From an uncultured Rhodospirillales bacterium (GTDB taxonomy: Bacteria > Pseudomonadota > Alphaproteobacteria > Rhodospirillales > UBA2165), in NCBI GenBank assembly GCA_905614355.1, contig CAJQSN010000013.1, positions 1 through 47,971 on the forward strand: 47,971 nt of DNA, read 5' to 3'. Shown piece by piece: positions 39,219-46,356 of this stretch (positions within the stretch are counted from its first letter, which is position 1; the number at the start of each line of letters is the position of its first letter). Under the pieces are notes generated by a model. The model made no database searches and had not been told where the DNA came from. It saw only the letters and a program-made list of their open reading frames with translations. Made by a program: the position numbers and the translations under genes.

Positions 39219-40145
39219 TAAAAAGTGTATCTACAAAGGTCTAATTTTTATTTGATTTATTAAAAAATTTGGATAATACCGAGTTTTTAATTAGTTAAGC
39301 CTAATAGCAAATATTGCACGGCGATCTACCCGAAGAGCACAATTCTGAATTTTGAGACTAAAATTTCTAAACCTTAATTGCCTCTGTCTTTAAACATTAT
39401 TAGTAGTTGCCATTTCCTTGTCATTTCTGAGCGAGATAGTTCTAACTCAGAGATACTAACCGCTCCTACCTTGGAACTGACATTGATGTTTGCTTTTGTA
39501 ACCCACAAAGCCCTTGGCAACCGGCGTCAAATAGAAATACAATATATATTGACTTGGATAAAATCTGGAATGGTCATAATATTTTTCTGGAAGGAAAAAA
39601 ATTATGACCGTTATCGAAATGGTTAGTAGGAGACAGGTTATGTTTGAAACCGTTTTCCCGCACGGTGAAGGCCAACTTTAACAAAATAGTTTTTGCTCCA
39701 TCTAAAACATTGGTTAACTGTTTAGGAAGCGCACCTTAATTTTCATGAGAAACGGCTATGTCTGTGTTTGCAACCTGACAATCTCCAGCAAAACTGCTCA
39801 ACTGCTCCAACACCTCTATAATTGTAAAATACGATACATGCGTGAATGCAAGGTTTAGATTAAGAACCCCAAAGCAAGACCTAGGAGATGAAGCTCCAGG
39901 GTTCACCATCTCACTTTGGTTTGGTATCTATAAGAGACCGGATACCGAGCAATAATGCATAAGTTCATCACGGAGAAACTCAATACATAGATCAACTTTG
40001 GTGGTAAACTAAAAGCTACTTCTGAAGCGATTCATTACGGGTTATTCGCGATATAGGTTTTTTTTAATATAGAACTCTGGAGGACAACTTCTTAACAGCT
40101 TCTCCATTTTAGTTGGAGTATGTCAGAGGGCACTTCTCACAATGG
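39219..40145. other. Long gap with a repeat copy and a tiny ORF
   Basis: More than 900 bases without a normal gene. GGAAGG stands 8 bases before an ATG at 39604 that opens 25 codons (MTVIEMVSRRQVMFETVFPH...), ending 39681; it might be a real micro-protein or leader. A frame of 82 codons from TTG 39378 has no ribosome site. The dispersed repeat E/C copy 2 occupies 39990-40055. The last 40 bases belong to the repeat-D arm. No RNA gene is clear. Confidence 0.4.
39990..40055 (+). repeat. Dispersed repeat E/C, copy 2
   Basis: ATAGATCAACTTTGGTGGTA, then AAAGCTACTTCTGAAGCGAT and TCATTACGGGTTATTCGCGA. The reverse complements of 40838-40912 and 47801-47872 align along the whole stretch, with roughly a quarter of positions changed. 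So this family occurs in both orientations. Confidence 0.7.
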
Positions 40146-40174
40146 TTCCAATTGGATCCCAAATCGTTTAATAT
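40146..40174 (+). promoter_or_regulatory. Repeat-D promoter, copy 3
   Basis: TTCCAA, 17 bases, TAATAT, the best -10 of the three copies. It precedes a two-gene micro-operon whose first ATG is at 40205. Conservation with copies 1 and 2 is limited mostly to the promoter and some 30 bases upstream. Confidence 0.65.
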
Positions 40175-40204
40175 TCTTCGATTATATTATCGAAAGGATT
40201 AGCT

Positions 40205-40375
40205 ATGAATGGGCCGCGTAAAATGGAGTTACTCGAAATTCTGGCTGAGGGATGCCGAGTACACCCAGCATATCGGGCGCGCCGAGCAGCAACGCTAAAA
40301 TGCAAACCCTGCGCAGTTATCTGGGATGCGCGCTGTGAATTAAAATTACGTCTTCTCTTTAAGATGGATAGCTAG
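40205..40375 (+). CDS. Small Cys-rich protein, 56 residues
   Basis: AAAGGA lies 7 bases before the ATG. The protein begins MNGPRKMELLEILAEGCRVH and contains Cys17, a CKPC pair (Cys33/36) and Cys44 in VIWDARCELK. The P-A-Y-R-A-R-R then C-x-x-C then W-x-A-R pattern suggests a small zinc-binding or DNA-associated protein; that is inference. It is driven by repeat-D promoter copy 3 and followed by a membrane protein 21 bases later. Confidence 0.6.
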   Translation: MNGPRKMELLEILAEGCRVHPAYRARRAATLKCKPCAVIWDARCELKLRLLFKMDS

Positions 40376-40396
40376 AGAATAATGGGAGTGATCTAA

Positions 40397-40558
40397 TTGA
40401 ATGGTTCAGAAATAACCACCCTAGCCCTGATATTTTGTAACGGCATCGCGGTAATATTCGTTTTACAGAAATTCCTTAATAATCATCAGAGCTTTAGCTT
40501 GATCGCCCAAATGTTTTGGACTATCGGCTTCGGATTTTATGTACTTCGATATAGTTAA
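40397..40558 (+). CDS. Small membrane protein, 53 residues, TTG start
   Basis: A GGGAG stands 8 bases before the TTG at 40397, which decides this start. The protein has two hydrophobic segments, LALIFCNGIAVIFVL and LIAQMFWTIGFGFYVL, joined by a short polar loop with KFLNNHQS. No family is recognised. It forms a micro-operon with the preceding 56-residue gene. Confidence 0.55.
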   Translation: MNGSEITTLALIFCNGIAVIFVLQKFLNNHQSFSLIAQMFWTIGFGFYVLRYS

Positions 40559-40573
40559 GGGATCATGCACGTT

Positions 40574-41030
40574 CAGCGACCACCCGTTTCGAGTATCATC
40601 CGCGATAGCTTCGGTTGACCGTCTTGGATCGTTGCACAAATAATTATAGGAGGTTTAATCATGCTCTTATTTTAGAAAAAGGCCAGGAAGAGTAGCCCCC
40701 CTTAAATCTTATAACTTAGCATAACCCCTTTTAGATACTAGTCGTAAACGAAATCATACGTTCTAATAACCTTGTCCACTGCATGCAAAGATTCGGTTAA
40801 GAAGACGCTTTCTGAATTTCTGTGAGTAAAAACGTTACGACATCACGAATAACCCTTAATGGATCGTCTAGAAAGTACCTTTTATTCTCCCACAAGAGTT
40901 GATCTATTTATTGAGTTACCTCGTAGAAATTATACAAATCATCGCATGGTGTCGGCTTTCCTGTAGACATGCAGTCAGACTGCGATGGTGGACCCTAAAG
41001 CTTTTCTCCAACTCGCTTTAGGTTTGTTGA
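40574..41030 (+). repeat. Composite repeat F-C, copy 1
   Basis: A promoter-like F box (TTCGGTTGACC, N14, CACAA at 40612-40641) is followed by a minus-oriented E/C core (40838-40912) and a hairpin in which CCTAAAGC (40994-41001) pairs with GCTTTAGG (41015-41022), then TTTGTTG. The same order F then C occurs at 47600-47971. Behind the F box a ribosome site GGAGG precedes an ATG at 40661 whose frame ends after four codons, so a former small gene may be lost here. No other gene lies in the interval. Confidence 0.65.
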
Positions 41031-41200
41031 TCCTAAACCCTGCACATACGCATGGCTGCACTGTTAACTAAACGCTAGTGCCAATCTGTATTCGGGTTAT
41101 ATGAGGCTTCTCTTAAAGTGACTGGATTAAAGCGATGCTATTTATTATCAGAATAATAGCAAACCTCATCAAAAATTTAACTTCTGACTAGGACTTTACT
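41031..41200. other. Gap before a tandem pair of small genes
   Basis: No gene seen. The 3' end holds TGACTAGGACTT (41185-41196), the ribosome site of the next gene, which is repeated exactly at 41399-41410. Confidence 0.3.
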
Positions 41201-41374
41201 ATGACCGCTATATTAAAACCCGACCTCATGCTTGAAACTATTAGAGACATCAATTCTATAATCGAACCAGTAACATCCCCAACTAAAACTAGTAACTTCG
41301 TTGCATGGCTGGAGCGTTTGACCCAATCACAATATGAAGCTTGGGAAAGAGTTAATAGACCAGAGCAACACTAA
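41201..41374 (+). CDS. Small soluble protein, 57 residues
   Basis: AGGA lies 7 bases before the ATG. The product starts MTAILKPDLMLETIRDINSI, contains SNFVAWLERLTQSQYEAWER and ends in a polar tail. Secondary structure is likely two helices. It is not recognised. A decayed tandem copy follows directly, so the gene is of a type that duplicates. Confidence 0.6.
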   Translation: MTAILKPDLMLETIRDINSIIEPVTSPTKTSNFVAWLERLTQSQYEAWERVNRPEQH

Positions 41375-41398
41375 TCAATCGCAGAGAGCCATCACTAC

Positions 41399-41600
41399 TG
41401 ACTAGGACTTAACAATTAACGTAGTATCAAAAACTAAATCCGCGGATGCTATTATTGGGACCATTACAGATGTTTAGTATATGTTTGAACCTACCGCTAT
41501 TGAACAGCTAACCCAACGTTCGCGTCACACTAACTCTATTTACGCTCTTTGTTGCCTTCTTGAGGGACTGACCGATGCTTTGATCAATATCAAAAAATAA
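41399..41600 (+). pseudogene. Decayed tandem copy of the 57-residue gene
   Basis: After the identical leader TGACTAGGACTT, the frame reads TINVVSKTKSADAIIGTITD, V, TAG, Y, MFEPTAIEQLTQRSRHTN to TAA at 41600. It aligns in order with MTAILKPDLMLETIRDINSI-IEP of the first copy (TIRDINSIIEP against TITDV-stop-YMFEP). The start ATG is lost and a TAG interrupts the middle. The ATG at 41481 still opens 39 codons and could be translated. Confidence 0.5.
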
Positions 41601-41730
41601 ACTAGTTACAGAAACGTTAATTAAGGGGTAAACTCAAATATATGGACGAGAGGCATTCAGCACATTTTATGATACTTGGAAAAAAGATGGTAGACCACAA
41701 CGTAAATTTTAATCCATTGTAGAGGTTGTT

Positions 41731-41880
41731 ATGACAATAAATACTCAAAGACGCGATCCAGTAGAATATACAAATATTCTGTTAAAAGAGACAAAATTTT
41801 CATGCAGAGAAATTGCCGAGCTTTGTGGCCTTGATATATACGAAGTCACAGCGATAAAGCTTAAATCAAGAATTTCTTAA
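41731..41880 (+). CDS. Small helix-turn-helix-like protein, 49 residues
   Basis: AGAGG lies 6 bases before the ATG. The product begins MTINTQRRDPVEYTNILLKE and then has FSCREIAELCGLDIYEVTAI, which has the spacing of a helix-turn-helix (REIAELCGLDIYEVTAIK). It ends four residues after the second helix. It may bind DNA or be a truncated regulator; no family could be named. It is the only DNA-binding-like product in the low-density region. Confidence 0.6.
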   Translation: MTINTQRRDPVEYTNILLKETKFSCREIAELCGLDIYEVTAIKLKSRIS

Positions 41881-42114
41881 ATATCCAAATTGCTTAATAA
41901 ATATTGTTTTTTTATCGACTTACTTCACTGGTAATATTGCTCCTGAGAAAGCTTCATCCATTTCCACCTACGCTCTTCTTAACACTGCGTTGACCAATCT
42001 CATATAAATTAGAATAAGGTTGATAAATAGCAAAACTCTATTAGTAACTTGAAAATCAGAACCGACAGACACACTATTTATCTGAGAAGTCCTCACAGAT
42101 TAGGTGTGAATTAT
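41881..42114. other. Gap upstream of predicted sRNA 1
   Basis: AT-rich with no gene. The last 50 bases align with the sequence before the TTGCAT boxes at 43632 and 44905 (shared ATTAGRT and GAATTAT pieces). Confidence 0.35.
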
Positions 42115-42274
42115 ATGCATGTCTGGGATGTTCAATCACCCTTAGTTAATCAAGCTAAATTCTATACAACTGGATAGTAACTCCGGTTGCCAGGGTCTTT
42201 TGGCCCTACGTCTCCCAGACGTGAAACCTCCCTGTTAAACTTGCTAGGTAGCTTCGGTTGCCTAGCTCTTTTTT
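42115..42274 (+). ncRNA. Predicted small RNA 1 with box and terminator
   Basis: The box ATGCAT (42115-42120), 17 bases, ACCCTT is followed by several hairpins: AGGGTC-TTTT-GGCCCT, ACGTCT-CCC-AGACGT (42208-42222) and a final GCTAGGTAGC-TTCG-GTTGCCTAGC (43 to 66 of 42200) with CTCTTTTTT behind. The last is a textbook rho-independent terminator with a UUCG loop. CUCCC occurs in the middle hairpin and again in the single-stranded ACCTCCCTG. No coding frame fits. Transcript start about 42150, length about 125 bases. Confidence 0.7.
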
Positions 42275-42454
42275 GGTGTCACCGAAGCACGGATTTTTTA
42301 TGGCATAGGGTGGCCATCTCTTCAATGTTTTTAAAATCTGTTTTATATTTTTAGACAATGCTAATTCATATGTACTCCAGGGGTTAATAGATCAGACTTT
42401 CAATCATTGTATGTTTAGTAATAATTACCATGGATTAAGGTATGCAACCTTTAA

Positions 42455-42573
42455 GCCCCAAATCATCTAAAGTTTAAAAAAATAGGTTTAAAACGTTACA
42501 ATAGAATAGATCCGAATCGTGATGGGACTGTTATAATTAATGAAATGCCTTTGAACCATTTTAAATTTTGTTA
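42455..42573 (+). pseudogene. EF-hand gene fragment
   Basis: A frame without a start codon ends RYNRIDPNRDGTVIINEMPL-NHF. DPNRDGTVIINE fits the 12-residue EF-hand loop with ligands at 1, 3, 5 and 12. Nearby ATG codons are out of frame, so this is most likely the remnant of a small EF-hand gene. It sits just before the oxygenase ATG, separated by 10 bases. Confidence 0.4.
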
Positions 42574-42583
42574 AGGTAGCTTT

Positions 42584-43255
42584 ATGGAGACATCTCAGGA
42601 ATTTTTTAAAGAAAACATTATCGCGTTAAAGCAGCAAACTCTCGACACCATTGCAGACGGCCTAACACGATCAGGCTACATCATTCTATCCGATGCTCTA
42701 TGCAAAAATTTAATTCAAGGTTTATGTGAGAGGGTACAAAACTTTACCCCTAAAGAATGGAACCTCGCAGGCATCGGCCGTAATCAGAAATATCAATTGA
42801 ACCAGCGTATTCGCTCAGATAAAATTCATTGGATTTCCAAAAACAACCTCGTGGAATCAGTATTTCTAACATGGGCGGAAAACCTACGCCGAGGACTTAA
42901 TCAAAGACTGTTTCAAGGTCTCTTTGATTTTGAGGGACATTTTTCAATGTATCCCGAAGGTGCTTATTACCAGAAGCATATTGATGCTCTAACAGGCAAC
43001 AATAACCGAATTTTATCACTCGTACTGTATCTAAACGCTAATTGGGATGAGACCGATGCGGGAGAACTTCTTTTATACCCGGTGGCAGGTGATCGGCCAA
43101 TTCAAACCATAATGCCAAAGTTTGGCACACTTGTGCTTTTCTTAAGCGAACAGTTCCCTCACGAGGTATTGAAAGCCCACCGTCCACGATTTAGTTTAGC
43201 TGGCTGGTTTAGGGTGAATAGCAGGTACGAAGCGGACACTATTACGTATACCTGA
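42584..43255 (+). CDS. 2OG-Fe(II) oxygenase (prolyl 4-hydroxylase-like)
   Basis: A 223-residue oxygenase of the SM-20/P4H type. The facial triad is His132 and Asp134 (YYQKHIDAL) with His193 (EQFPHEVL), and the 2OG-binding Arg is Arg202 (RPRFSLAGWFRVN). The LSLVLYLNANWDETDAGELL stretch is typical. AAGGTAG about 5 bases before the ATG is the likely ribosome site. The enzyme is probably cytoplasmic and may hydroxylate a protein or small molecule; in Pseudomonas a relative modifies EF-Tu, which is family knowledge only. It lies between the two predicted sRNAs. Confidence 0.9.
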   Translation: METSQEFFKENIIALKQQTLDTIADGLTRSGYIILSDALCKNLIQGLCERVQNFTPKEWNLAGIGRNQKYQLNQRIRSDKIHWISKNNLVESVFLTWAENLRRGLNQRLFQGLFDFEGHFSMYPEGAYYQKHIDALTGNNNRILSLVLYLNANWDETDAGELLLYPVAGDRPIQTIMPKFGTLVLFLSEQFPHEVLKAHRPRFSLAGWFRVNSRYEADTITYT

Positions 43256-43631
43256 TTTAGTCCGTTATTAACCAGAAGCCGATATCACTCTTTTAAAATG
43301 TATTTATTCCTTCTTTTTATATGGTTTTTTTAAATTCCCAACCATTATCAGAATAAGTGATTTTAGCATTCTGGGGTATTAGCATCAAAACACATGCCTC
43401 TTTAATAGTTCGACAACCGCCCTTGCCAAGCTGCTAACGATGAAACTTCAAGAACAACAAACCTCACGATCATTAAAAAATTTAACAAGTGAACACCGAG
43501 CGACTTTTTGTTAGATATAATAACTTAGTATCTCTTGGGACGCCCTTATTTAAACATTTTTAAGCTAATTAAGTTTAAATTTCATACGCGTTGTTCATCG
43601 TAAAATAGATCACCGATTAGATATGAATTAT
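43256..43631. other. Gap upstream of predicted sRNA 2
   Basis: No gene supported. A 24-codon frame from the ATG at 43440 has no clear ribosome site. The segment from about 43600 (TAGATCACCGATTAGATATG) belongs to the conserved box region shared with 44880. Confidence 0.35.
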
Positions 43632-43798
43632 TTGCATAGCCGGGTTGATGAATGATCATTAGTCCTTCTCAAAATTATTTTATATAAGCTGTAACAGAAG
43701 ATACTCCCTATCTTCGGACCTTAGGGTCCCACGTCTCCCAGACGTGAAACCTCCCTGTTAAACTTGCTAGGTAACTTCGGTTGCCTAGCTTTTTTTTT
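43632..43798 (+). ncRNA. Predicted small RNA 2, paralogue of sRNA 1
   Basis: The box TTGCATAGCCGGGTTG (43632-43647) is followed by ATCATT after 17 bases from TTGCAT. The 3' part 43731-43790 matches 42208-42267 with a single difference (A43774 for G42251), which turns a G-U pair of the terminator stem into A-U. The terminator stem has a UUCG loop and ends in nine T. The hairpin CACGTCT-CCC-AGACGTG is one pair longer than in copy 1. The 5' halves differ much more, as expected if only the 3' module is kept. Confidence 0.75.
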
Positions 43799-44087
43799 AA
43801 GGTTAAACCCTAATAGACTATAAGATAAAATAAAAAATTTAGTAGATAGTAATAAGTGCTTTAACACAGAACCAAGGTGCGAGGGCGGACCCTACGAAGA
43901 TGACGATCAACACAGACCGCCAGTTACTCTGGAGCCATGAGGTTTATTCAGAACAATTTTGGCTTGAGGGTCTGGCTCAGAGCCGTAGCTTTTCAATGAT
44001 TTTTTATGGATTTAAAACTTAAGATTATTGGCCTCGCCTTTGACTTCAACAAGGTCGTCAACAAGATAGGGCGCTTTACCCCGATGG
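43799..44087. repeat. Upstream arm of dispersed repeat D, copy 2
   Basis: From about 43960 to the promoter this aligns with 37965-38096. No gene or RNA is seen before it. Confidence 0.55.
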
Positions 44088-44116
44088 TTCCAATTAGATT
44101 GTAGATCATGTAATGT
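44088..44116 (+). promoter_or_regulatory. Repeat-D promoter, copy 2
   Basis: TTCCAA, 17 bases, TAATGT, with AGATTGTAGATCATG as spacer core. It lies 28 bases upstream of the methyltransferase ATG at 44144, giving a leader of about 20 bases. Confidence 0.6.
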
Positions 44117-44143
44117 CCTCAGATTGGATTAAAGGGGTGAGCT

Positions 44144-44776
44144 ATGCAGGGTAAGATCGATTTAACGGTATGGTGTAGAGTTTGCGTAGAGAGCACGCTG
44201 GCTCACTACGACTGCTCAGCTGTTGAGTATCGTGAAGGCACTTGGGATCATGACGTAACGCAGAATTATAAGGCGTTGATCGATTCACTCCAAGGCGGTG
44301 GGCCACACGCTGTGCTTGATCTTGGCTGTGGACCAGGCCGCGATTTAGCATATTTTAAATCCCAAGGGCTGAAAGCGGTGGGGCTGGATGGCTCTCCAAA
44401 GTTCGTTGAGATGGCACGCGCTGAGACTGGCTGCGAAGTTTTACATCAGAACTTCACAGGGCTTGACCTTCCGGAGATGCGCTTCGATGGTATTTTCGCA
44501 AACGCATCACTCTTTCATGTGCCGAGCCAAGAACTCCCCCTCGTGCTAAGTCAACTTTATACCACACTGAAACCCAGCGGAGTGCTATTCAGCTCCAACC
44601 CACGAGGCGATAACCAAGAAGGCTTTCAAAACGATCGCTACTGCTGCTATCACGATTTAGAAACTTGGCGACGCTTCGTCACTACGGCTGGCTTTAACGA
44701 AATTGATCATTATTACCGCCCCCAAGGTTTGCCACGCCAGGAACAACCGTGGTTGGCGACGGTTTGGCGAAAATAA
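44144..44776 (+). CDS. Class I SAM-dependent methyltransferase
   Basis: A 210-residue methyltransferase with motif I AVLDLGCGPGRDLAYF at about 56-71, acidic motif II GLDGSPKFVEMA, and FANASLFHVPSQELPLVL as motif IV. The phrase EGTWDHDVTQNYKALID before it is shared with a group of small bacterial methyltransferases. AAAGGGG stands 8 bases before the ATG. The base composition is clearly less AT-rich than the surrounding DNA, so it may be a later arrival. It is driven by repeat-D promoter copy 2. Substrate unknown. Confidence 0.88.
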   Translation: MQGKIDLTVWCRVCVESTLAHYDCSAVEYREGTWDHDVTQNYKALIDSLQGGGPHAVLDLGCGPGRDLAYFKSQGLKAVGLDGSPKFVEMARAETGCEVLHQNFTGLDLPEMRFDGIFANASLFHVPSQELPLVLSQLYTTLKPSGVLFSSNPRGDNQEGFQNDRYCCYHDLETWRRFVTTAGFNEIDHYYRPQGLPRQEQPWLATVWRK

Positions 44777-44904
44777 CCAGCTATGGTTAAGGGGTCTCCC
44801 CCCGCCTCTGGCCACCTTATTTTAACCAAAACATACTTTAATCTATTTGCGTTTAATTCTACGCTAAACAACAAAGTATAGATCACCAATTAGATACGGT
44901 ATAT
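44777..44904. other. Gap upstream of predicted RNA 3
   Basis: No gene. The last part, TAGATCACCAATTAGATACG, matches the sequence before the box at 43632. Confidence 0.35.
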
Positions 44905-45095
44905 TTGCAGGTATGGGTTGATCAATTACCCTTAGTTCCCCACTAAATTATTTAGTATAAACTTTGGTAGGTGGTTTATACCCTTATCCATCTATTAAGT
45001 AACTAGTAGGCTTTAGGTTCCACGTGTTGGTCATCCCTCGATCGGCGTGGGACCTTAAGTTTACTAATTCAGGCCTACCAACCAGGCCTCTTCCA
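44905..45095 (+). ncRNA. Predicted structured RNA 3, distant relative
   Basis: The box TTGCAGGTATGGGTTGATCA (44905-44924) with ACCCTT at the same spacing as in sRNA 1. Downstream, GGTTCCACG (45016-45024) pairs with CGTGGGACC (45046-45054) around a loop containing CATCCCTCG, and AGGCCT (45071) pairs with AGGCCT (45084). The last hairpin lacks a T run, so a terminator is not certain. It shares the upstream box but not the 60-bp end of RNAs 1 and 2. Confidence 0.45.
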
Positions 45096-45173
45096 TTTGA
45101 GATATGTGATTATCGATAATCGGCCACGGACTTGTGATAAATTAATAGAAAAAGAGAGAACATCTCACGAAGA

Positions 45174-45332
45174 TTGGAGCCAATAACTAAAAATCTCAAC
45201 GAAATTGGAGATGCTGTTATTCTCGATTTGGCAGGTTGCCCTTGGTGCGGGGCCATAACTAGACCACCATTCGTACACGATGGGAATTATCAACAATTCG
45301 GTCGATGCAAGAAGAATATCACTGAGAAATAG
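45174..45332 (+). CDS. Small CxxC protein, up to 52 residues (uncertain start)
   Basis: The frame is open from 45141 to TAG at 45332. From the TTG at 45174 it gives LEPITKNLNEIGDAVILDLA then GCPWCGAITRPP and HDGNYQQFGRCKKN. Cys24/Cys27 with a later Cys resemble a zinc ribbon that lacks one ligand. No ATG and only a weak purine-rich ribosome site are seen, so the gene may be truncated. Confidence 0.4.
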   Translation: MEPITKNLNEIGDAVILDLAGCPWCGAITRPPFVHDGNYQQFGRCKKNITEK

Positions 45333-45500
45333 TCTTTAATGATTTGGATTGAGCACCCTTTAAGGCCCATATCTGACACCCTTTTCCAAGGGACTAAGGA
45401 TCTATTTTCAGCCCAAATCAGGCACCATCACCGCTACAAAAGTGGCCTGAGATAACAGAGCTATGAAACATCTATTTTTCTATATTTTCCGTAATTAACG
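45333..45500. other. Gap of 170 bases
   Basis: An ATG at 45464 opens 11 codons (MKHLFFYIFRN) only. No gene supported. Confidence 0.3.
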
Positions 45501-45537
45501 AAAGCCCCGCCTAACTTTATCAGTCAGGTGGGGCTTT
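45501..45537. terminator. Strong hairpin, likely bidirectional terminator
   Basis: AAAGCCCCGCCT (45501-45512) pairs with AGGTGGGGCTTT (45526-45537), 12 pairs with one G-T, loop of 13 bases. TTTATTTAAAT follows on the plus strand. It lies between the small CxxC frame and the 3' end of the minus-strand lipoprotein-like remnant. Confidence 0.65.
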
Positions 45538-45563
45538 ATTTAAATTATGATGGAAAGACTGAA

Positions 45564-46090
45564 TTAATCAGCCATGCCTCCGTCATTATCTGAACTTTCC
45601 TCTTACTCTTCTTGAGTTACTGCGAAGGATCCCGCATCCACAAATCCAGCTTCATGAGCTTCAACAGCAGAGCCTGGTGCGCCGCCTTGATCCATGGCAC
45701 TATCCATACCTTGATCTAAAGCTTAATCAGCTGGATTACGGTCTGGCTAACCAGGCATATCACCCTGCATAGCAGCACCTCAAATGCGTCACCCATACCA
45801 CCCGGCTTCAGCCATAGGTTCGGCAACTGCAACCTCGGCTGCGTCTTCTGGTGTACCAGCAGCACCTGCTGGATTTATAGCAGGCTCACCGAAGTTAGTC
45901 GCTGCAACTTCATACGCTTCAAAGATTAGCTCACCAATTGTTGGAGCAACAAAATCATCAGCCATGCCCTGTTAATGGTGCAGATTCGATCATTGGTCCT
46001 ATGCCACCAGAGCAACCGAGCGATATTGTTTCTGCCACCAATCATATTGCTATACTTATTAAGCTTAGATTGCGCGTTGGTACAGGGACA
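45564..46090 (-). pseudogene. Acidic Gly/Met/Asp-rich lipoprotein-like gene, decayed
   Basis: On the minus strand, pieces in three frames join into one protein: a signal-like start ending ISLGCSGGIGPMIESAPL (possible lipobox Cys), then ADDFVAPTIGELIFEAYEVA and TPEDAAEVAVAEPMAEAG, and a low-complexity end (MQGDMPG, QGMDSAMDQGGAPGSAVEAH, DAGSFAVTQEE, DNDGGMAD). Several stop codons (for example those that break PG-stop-PDRNPAD-stop-ALDQGM) and at least two frame changes interrupt it. The acidic composition makes the plus-strand reading unlikely. Original function unknown. Confidence 0.5.
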
Positions 46091-46356
46091 GCTGTTCAGT
46101 TAGGCGTTAGAGTTTAGCCTTCAATTTGATAAGGTAGATCCTCGGCTTACTTATCCATTACACTAACACCGCCAAGTAGTTAAATATTATTTTAATCTTT
46201 TATTAATAATTATTGTCATGTCGATAAATTAATGGTAACGAATCAAAATAACCGCGCACATACGCGCGCCCCCCCTCTCGAGTACATAGCCTCGGGGGGA
46301 GGATTCATATTTATTTAGTCTACTATTTAGATAAAATAAAAATAGGAGTAAAAAAT
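46091..46356. promoter_or_regulatory. Leader region of the outer-membrane gene with GC-rich hairpin
   Basis: In AT-rich DNA a C7 run (46269-46275) faces a G6 run (46294-46299); they pair, and CGAG/CTCG inside extends the stem. It lies about 60 bases upstream of the gene start and may be a leader structure, a terminator for the opposite strand, or a phase-variable tract. AGGAG at 46344 is the ribosome site of the next gene. Confidence 0.45.

Noticed and set aside
39378-39626. 82-codon frame from TTG
   Set aside because: No ribosome site, no family, and it overlaps a better-supported ATG with GGAAGG at 39604.
40205-40558. Toxin-antitoxin system
   Set aside because: No known toxin or antitoxin family is seen in either small protein; only the gene layout is suggestive.
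45784-45975. 63-codon plus-strand frame rich in Ala/Ser
   Set aside because: It is the complement of the acidic lipoprotein-like remnant on the minus strand, which explains the composition better.
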